A stretch of 64,000 nucleotides of DNA, from contig JADJPD010000003.1 in NCBI GenBank assembly GCA_016713435.1, positions 186,001-250,000 on the forward strand, given 5' to 3'. Below, in pieces: positions 60,247 through 64,000 of this stretch. How positions within the stretch are numbered: position 1 is the stretch's first letter; every line of letters begins with the position of its first letter. The translations under genes and the position numbers were made by a program. The notes beneath the pieces are model-generated. The model saw only the letters and a program-made list of their open reading frames with translations, was not told the origin of the DNA and did no database searches. Source of the stretch: Gemmatimonadota bacterium. Its GTDB lineage: Bacteria > Gemmatimonadota > Gemmatimonadetes > Gemmatimonadales > GWC2-71-9.

Positions 60247-62071
60247 ATGCGCCTCCTCCCGCTCGCCCTGCTCGTCCTCCTTCCCGCGCCCGCGCTGGCC
60301 CAATGGGACCGGGACACCACGCCGCCGCCGGAGTACAGCGAGACGCGCGCCCGCATCCCCATGCGCGACGGCGCGAAGCTGCACACGCTCATCTACCACC
60401 CGGCACACGACACCACGACGCTCCCCATCATCATGATGCGGACGCCGTACGGCATCGACGGGCGGTTCCCGCGGATCGTGCAGAATTACTTCCGGGAGCT
60501 GGCGCGCGAGCGCTACATCTTCGTGCTGCAGGACATCCGCGGGCGCTACCAGTCGGAGGGGCAGTTCGTCATGCAGCGCCCCCTCGACCCGGCCGGCGTG
60601 GACGAGAGCAGCGACACCTACGACACCGTCGAGTGGCTGGTCCGCACCCTCCCCCGCACCAACGGCAAGGTGGGCGTCCTCGGCATCAGCTATCCCGGCT
60701 GGCTCGCCGCCATGGCGGGCGTCAACGCCCATCCCGCCGTGAAGGCCGTCTCCCCGCAGGCGCCCATGACCGACACCTGGATGGGCGACGACTTCTTCCA
60801 CCAGGGCGCCTTCCGCCTGAGCTACGGCTTCGAGTACGCCGCCGACATGGAGCTGTCGAACGACGGCTCGGCCCCTCCCCATCACGCGGTACGACACCTA
60901 CGACTGGTACCTGGCGCAGGGGCCGCTCAGCACCCTCACGGCGCTCCTCGGCGGCAAGGTGCCCACCTGGACCGCGTACCGGACGCATCCCACCTACGAC
61001 GCCTTCTGGCAGCAGCGCGCCCTGACCGGCTACCTGACGAAGCTCACCGTCCCCACCCTCACCGTGGGCGGCTGGTGGGACCAGGAGGACCTCTTCGGGC
61101 CGCTCGCCACGTACCGGGCGCTCGAGAAGCTCGACACCGCGGGGATCAACTACCTGGTGATGGGTCCCTGGAACCACGGCGGCTGGCAGCGTGCCGGCGA
61201 CAGCCTCGGCAAGATCGACTTCGAGCAGCCCACCGGCGACTACTTCCGCGACCAGGTGCAGGCGCCCTGGTTTGCCTACTGGCTCAAGGGCAAGGGACGG
61301 CTGCCGATCCCCGAGGCGCTCGTGTTCGTGGGCGGCGAGAACCAGTGGCGCGCCTTCACCACCTGGCCGCCAAAGGAAGCCCGGCCCACGAAGCTCTTCC
61401 TCGGCGCCGGCGGCCGCCTCTCGTTCACCGCGCCCACCGCGGCGGCCGCCGGGTACGACCAGTACGTCTCCGATCCCGCGCACCCCGTCCCCTATCGCGC
61501 CCGGCCCATCCAGACCACCTACAACGCGCGCGGCTCCCGCTGGTCCGCCTGGATGGTGGAAGACCAGCGCCAGGTGCAGGGCCGCCCCGACGTGCTGAGC
61601 TGGGAAACCGAGCCGCTCACCGAGAACCTCACCATCGCCGGCGACATCGTGGCGCGGCTCTTCGCCTCCACCACCGGGCAGGATGCCGACTGGGCCGTGA
61701 AACTCATCGACGTCTACCCCGACAGCAGCCGCCGCCTCGCCGCCGAGATGGGCGGCTACCAGCTCATGGTGGCCGGCGACATCCTGCGTGGCCGCTACCG
61801 CAGCAGCTGGACCCATCCCACCCCGCTGGTGCCCGGCCAGGTGACGCCCTTCTCCGTGGACCTGCACCAGCAGAGCTACACCTTCCAGCGCGGCCACCGC
61901 ATCATGGTGCAGGTCCAGAGCACCTGGTTCCCCGTCTACGACCGGAACCCGCAGACCTGGGTCCCCAACATCTTCGAGGCCACGGCCTCGGACTTCCGCG
62001 CGCAGACCCACCGGGTCTACCGCTCGGCCCGCTTCCCCTCGCACCTCGAACTCCCGGTGGTGACGCGATGA
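60247..62071 (+). pseudogene. Secreted S15 (CocE/X-Pro dipeptidyl-peptidase) family hydrolase, one-base frameshift
   Basis: A 607-residue S15-family hydrolase when one extra base near 60869 is removed, joining SNDGS to PLPITRYDTYDWYLA. The signal is LPLALLVLLPAPALAQ. The nucleophile elbow GISYPGWLAAM is in the first part; in the second, WYLAQGPLSTLTALLGGKVP and a jelly-roll C-terminus (FQRGHRIMVQVQSTW) follow. These enzymes cut acyl esters or Xaa-Pro peptides. The stop overlaps the next peptidase start by four bases. Confidence 0.83.
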
Positions 62072-64000
62072 CCCGTCGGCTCCTCCCGCTCGTCCTGCTG
62101 CTCGCCGCCCCGCTCGCGGCCCAGCGCCCCGATGCCATCGCCCTGCCCGAGAACCTGGTGGCCGACGGCCTGCCGCCCATTCCCGCGGGCCTCCGCGAGG
62201 AGGTGCGGCGCTACACCGAGTATCGCACCGCCGGCTTCGTGGCCTGGAACCCGGCGAGGCGGGAGATGCTCATCAGCACCCGGTTCGCCAACACGGCGCA
62301 GCTCCACCGCGTCCGGGCGCCGGGCGCCGCCCGCACCCAGCTCACCTTCTTCGACGAGCCCGTCGGGGAGGCCAGCTGGTCGCGCGACGGCGGCAGCCTC
62401 GTCTTCAGCCGCGATGCCGGCGGCAACGAGTTCACGCAGCTCTACCGCCTGGACCTGGCCGACGGCCGCGTCACGCTCCTCTCCGACGGCGGCCGCTCGC
62501 AGAACGGCGGCGTCCGCTGGTCCACCCGCGGCGACCGCATCGCCTACGGCTCCACCCGCCGCAACGGCGCCGACCGCGACATCTACGTGGCCGACCCCCG
62601 CGATCCCGGCCGCACCCGCCGCGTCGCCGAGCTCGCGGGCGGCGGCTGGTCGGTGGCCGACTGGTCGCTCGACGACAAGGAGCTGGTGCTGCAGGAGTAC
62701 CTCTCCGTGAACCAGGCCCGCCTCTGGCGCCTGAGCCTCGTGAGCGGCATGCGCGACCTGCTCTACCCCGTGAGCGCCGACGACACCGTCGCCGTCCGCA
62801 ATGCGCGCTACAGCCGCGATGGCCAGGGCCTCTACTTCATCGGCGATGCCGGCAGCGAGTTTGCCCGGCTCACCTACCTGAGCTTCAGCAGCGGTCGCAC
62901 CACCGTGCTCACCCCCGGCCTCAACTGGGACGTCACCGAGTTCGAGCTCTCGCCGGACGGCAAGCGCATCGCCTTCGTCACCAACGAGGCCGGCACCTCG
63001 CGGGTCCACATCCTGGACCTCGCCACCCGCCGTGGCCGGCCGCTCTACCAGGTGCCCACCGGCATCGTCAGCAACGTCACCTGGCGCCCCCAGGGGGACG
63101 AGCTCGGCTTCACCCTGAGCAGCGCCCGCGTGGCCGCCGACGCCTACAGCATGAACTTCACCACGGGGTCCCTCATCCGCTGGACGGAGAGTGAAACCGG
63201 CGGGCTCGACACCAGCATTCTCCCCGAGCCCGAGCTGGTGAAGTGGACCAGCTTCGACGGCCGCGAGATCACCGGCTTCCTCTACCGCCCGCTCCCGAAA
63301 TTCACCGGCCCCCGTCCCGTGCTCATCAACATCCACGGCGGGCCCGAGAGCCAGTCGCGCCCCGGCTTCCAGGGGCGCAACAACTACTTCCTGATGGAAC
63401 TCGGCGTCGCCATCCTCTACCCCAACGTCCGCGGCTCCACCGGCTATGGGAAGTCGTTCGTCAAGCTCGACAACGGCATGCGGCGCGAGGACTCGGTGCG
63501 GGACATCGGCGCCCTCCTCGACTGGATCGACGGGCAAGTGACCCTCGACGCCTCGAAGATCATGGTCACCGGCGGCAGCTACGGCGGCTACATGACCCTC
63601 GCCGTGGCCACCACCTACAACGACCGCATCTGCTGTTCCCTGGACGTGGTGGGCATCTCGCACTTCACCACCTTCCTCGAGCGCACCGAGGCCTACCGCC
63701 GCGACCTCCGCCGCGCCGAGTACGGCGACGAGCGCGAGCCGGCCATGCGGGCGTTCTTCGACTCCATCGCCCCGCTGCACCGCGCCGACCGGATCAGCAG
63801 GCCGCTCTTCGTGGTGCAGGGCGCCAACGATCCCCGCGTGCCTCAGGCCGAGGCGGAGCAGATGGTGGCGGCCGTGAAGCGGAACAAGGGACCGGTCTGG
63901 TACCTGCTGGCCCGCGACGAGGGGCACGGCTTCCGCAAGAAGGCCAACCAGGACTACCAGTTCCTGGCCACCATCGCCTTCATGCGGCAGCACCTGCTGG
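62068..64000 (+). CDS. S9 family prolyl oligopeptidase, 3' end beyond window
   Basis: At least 644 residues, with a signal peptide (LLPLVLLLAAPLAAQ) and a beta-propeller from about residue 40 to 370 (repeated WSRDGGSLVFSRDAGG-type blades). The peptidase domain follows. The triad is visible: Ser504 in VTGGSYGGYMTLA, Asp588 in QGANDPRVP and His620 in DEGHGFRKK. The gene overlaps the S15 gene, so both secreted peptidases are co-translated. The C-terminus is missing at the window edge. Confidence 0.93.
   Translation, partial: MTRRLLPLVLLLAAPLAAQRPDAIALPENLVADGLPPIPAGLREEVRRYTEYRTAGFVAWNPARREMLISTRFANTAQLHRVRAPGAARTQLTFFDEPVGEASWSRDGGSLVFSRDAGGNEFTQLYRLDLADGRVTLLSDGGRSQNGGVRWSTRGDRIAYGSTRRNGADRDIYVADPRDPGRTRRVAELAGGGWSVADWSLDDKELVLQEYLSVNQARLWRLSLVSGMRDLLYPVSADDTVAVRNARYSRDGQGLYFIGDAGSEFARLTYLSFSSGRTTVLTPGLNWDVTEFELSPDGKRIAFVTNEAGTSRVHILDLATRRGRPLYQVPTGIVSNVTWRPQGDELGFTLSSARVAADAYSMNFTTGSLIRWTESETGGLDTSILPEPELVKWTSFDGREITGFLYRPLPKFTGPRPVLINIHGGPESQSRPGFQGRNNYFLMELGVAILYPNVRGSTGYGKSFVKLDNGMRREDSVRDIGALLDWIDGQVTLDASKIMVTGGSYGGYMTLAVATTYNDRICCSLDVVGISHFTTFLERTEAYRRDLRRAEYGDEREPAMRAFFDSIAPLHRADRISRPLFVVQGANDPRVPQAEAEQMVAAVKRNKGPVWYLLARDEGHGFRKKANQDYQFLATIAFMRQHLL

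Noticed and set aside
1..64000. CRISPR arrays, tRNA/rRNA genes, transposases, phage genes
   Set aside because: Reading both strands gave no repeat-spacer array, no cloverleaf-like stretch and no transposase or phage domain.

Overview
The window is a 64-kb stretch of very GC-rich bacterial chromosome with short intergenic gaps, many secreted peptidases and lipoproteins, Gram-negative outer-membrane proteins (OmpW-like and surface-antigen barrels, an usher-like protein) and a tetrahydromethanopterin (H4MPT) C1 pathway. This mix best fits a soil or sediment Gemmatimonadota bacterium, possibly a metagenome-assembled genome. That assignment is an inference from gene content, not from a marker gene. 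No rRNA, tRNA, CRISPR array, transposase or phage gene was recognised.

Layout. 0-6.4 kb: the 3' end of an S9 peptidase, then small accessory genes (lipocalin-like, AraC regulator, DUF4440-like, membrane protein), a 95-bp direct duplication of the peptidase 3' end, a zinc ribbon, two DinB-like proteins and a radical SAM protein. 6.4-16.7 kb: a dispersed inverted-repeat element, an ImuB-like Y-family protein, PII/Amt nitrogen genes, a quinone oxidoreductase, Tag glycosylase, a second copy of the inverted-repeat element and DnaE2. 16.8-31 kb: housekeeping and envelope genes, including a beta-lactamase-fold hydrolase, a PQQ-type sugar dehydrogenase, IspH, OmpW, a surface-antigen barrel, a PAS-Fis regulator, a DMT exporter and a DExH helicase. 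31.4-36.1 kb: a chaperone/usher-like operon with two DUF4402 subunits, preceded by a sigma-54 type promoter. 37.1-60.2 kb: a large C1 island. 60.2-64 kb: an S15 peptidase and an S9 peptidase that runs off the end.

The C1 island carries nearly all steps from formaldehyde to formate: Fae (formaldehyde to methylene-H4MPT), MtdB (to methenyl), Mch (to formyl) and FhcBADC (formyltransferase/hydrolase complex). Interleaved with these are probable cofactor genes. For methylofuran there are MfnB, an MfnE-like kinase, an MfnF/TIGR03123-like protein and ATP-grasp ligases. For H4MPT there are a dihydropteroate-synthase-like protein, a PTPS-like protein, a pterin carbinolamine dehydratase, a CitG-like protein, a HisA-like protein, a RimK-like ligase, an SDR and PabA/PabB for p-aminobenzoate. 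Formaldehyde-generating enzymes (methanol or methylamine dehydrogenases) and MptG are not in the window.

At least seven otherwise intact genes are broken by one single-base indel, several of them one-base losses in G or C runs, and an implausible poly-G/poly-C tract lies at about 52.0 kb. I read these mainly as sequence or assembly errors. The affected genes are annotated over their full restored spans and typed pseudogene only to flag the broken frame.
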